From NCBI GenBank assembly GCA_027943245.1, contig JANDJZ010001285.1, positions 1 to 16,422 of the forward strand: DNA of 16,422 nucleotides, given 5' to 3'. This document shows positions 15,856 through 16,422 of the stretch, piece after piece; position 1 is the stretch's first letter; the number at the start of each line of letters is the position of its first letter. Below the pieces are notes generated by a model, which saw only the letters and a program-made list of their open reading frames with translations, did no database searches and had not been told where the DNA came from. Source of the DNA: Acanthamoeba sp. SK_2022b (lineage: Eukaryota; Discosea; Longamoebia; Acanthamoebidae). The translations under genes were made by a program, and so were the position numbers.

Positions 15856-16329
15856 TCACCACAGGGCGTCGGCGGCCCGTCCGTCGAAGATCTCCTCGAT
15901 CCGCGCCCGCGTGGCCCGGTGAGTGTCGTCGGGCAGGGCGTCGGGATGGAACCAGCCGATCTGGGCGATCTCGCCATGACTGGTTCGCTCGCCCATGTCG
16001 AAAGCGTCGATGCGGAAGACGACGACATGATCGCCGGGAAAGAAGCGCTCGTTGGAATGGACGGACACCAGCACCGGCTGTCCGCGTGCGATCAGTCCGC
16101 CTTCCTCACGCAGTTCACGCACCACGGCGGCCTGGGTCGTTTCGCCTCTATCAACCCCGCCGCCCGGCAGCCACCAGCCCGCCAGATAGGTGTGTTTGAC
16201 CAGCAGCACGCGCCCGTCGCCATCCACCGCCACGCCCCGCACGCCCAGCGTCTTGCCCCGCGTCAGCCGGGACCAGGCGAAGAACAGCGGGCGGGTGAAG
16301 GGTTCGACGTGCCGGCGCCAGGTGGTCAT
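15856..16329 (-). CDS. NUDIX hydrolase
   Basis: A 157-residue single-domain protein that should hydrolyse a nucleoside diphosphate linked to some other group. The Nudix box is complete at 57-79 and fits G(5)E(7)REU.EE.GU exactly: Gly57, Glu63, Arg71-Glu72-Leu73, Glu75-Glu76, Gly77, Leu79. The magnesium-binding glutamates are thus intact. The N-terminal '[20 protein letters not shown]' and 'GWWLPGGG' are typical. The substrate cannot be assigned. It lies upstream of uvrC on the same strand, 48 bases away; a mutT-like clean-up role beside a repair gene is tempting but unproven. Confidence 0.9.
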   Translation of the reverse strand: MTTWRRHVEPFTRPLFFAWSRLTRGKTLGVRGVAVDGDGRVLLVKHTYLAGWWLPGGGVDRGETTQAAVVRELREEGGLIARGQPVLVSVHSNERFFPGDHVVVFRIDAFDMGERTSHGEIAQIGWFHPDALPDDTHRATRARIEEIFDGRAADALW

Positions 16330-16410
16330 GAGGGGAGCATGACGGGGTTATCGCGGCTTGAACAGCGCGCCGCTCCGCTTTAATCGGGGTGGAACGAACA
16401 GGAGCATCCC

Positions 16411-16422
16411 ATGCTGGCTCTC
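16411..16422 (+). CDS. Start of a gene cut by the right edge
   Basis: ATG at 16411 preceded by AGGAG (16400-16404) with a 6-base spacing, then codons for Leu-Ala-Leu before the window ends. The ribosome site is good, and the gap of 81 bases after the divergent NUDIX gene leaves room for a promoter. Only four codons are visible, so nothing can be said about function. Confidence 0.5.

Overview
The window is GC-rich, densely coded DNA from an alphaproteobacterium, most likely a member of the Caulobacterales such as Brevundimonas. The assignment is an inference. It rests on the high GC, the tandem S46 peptidases, a DUF1289 protein, a TIGR02281-type retropepsin, and two intergenic repeats of a style I associate with that group. 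I see no phage, insertion sequence, CRISPR array, rRNA or tRNA.

Layout. At the left edge is the start of a TetR-type regulator (minus), followed by an imperfect-palindrome repeat. A minus-strand block holds a GNAT acetyltransferase and two tandem, paralogous, secreted S46 dipeptidyl-peptidases, which are separated by a second repeat. Divergent from these is a three-gene ABC exporter of the DevBCA/MacB kind (permease, ATPase, membrane-fusion adaptor) ending in a clear terminator. Next come an MFS transporter (plus) and, convergent with it, a crotonase-fold protein (minus). A 52-codon gene with its own ribosome site, promoter candidate and terminator follows. Then come a DUF1289 protein, a membrane-anchored retropepsin, pgsA, a beta-carbonic anhydrase, a vapBC toxin-antitoxin pair under a palindromic operator, uvrC, a NUDIX hydrolase, and the first four codons of a plus-strand gene at the right edge.

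How the parts relate. The S46 peptidases should work in the periplasm, releasing dipeptides from oligopeptides. The ABC proteins should form one envelope-spanning exporter that borrows an outer-membrane channel from elsewhere. The remaining genes are mostly independent housekeeping or stress units.

Quality warning. Five genes (both S46 genes, the ABC permease, pgsA and uvrC) are broken by 1-2 base insertions or deletions, while the protein continues recognisably in another frame. No in-frame nonsense mutation was seen. pgsA is normally essential, so uncorrected sequencing indels explain this better than gene decay. These genes are annotated below over their whole span.

No clearly new multi-gene system stands out. 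The most worthwhile items are the 52-codon gene, the differing specificity residue of the two S46 paralogues, and a crotonase lacking both hydratase glutamates.
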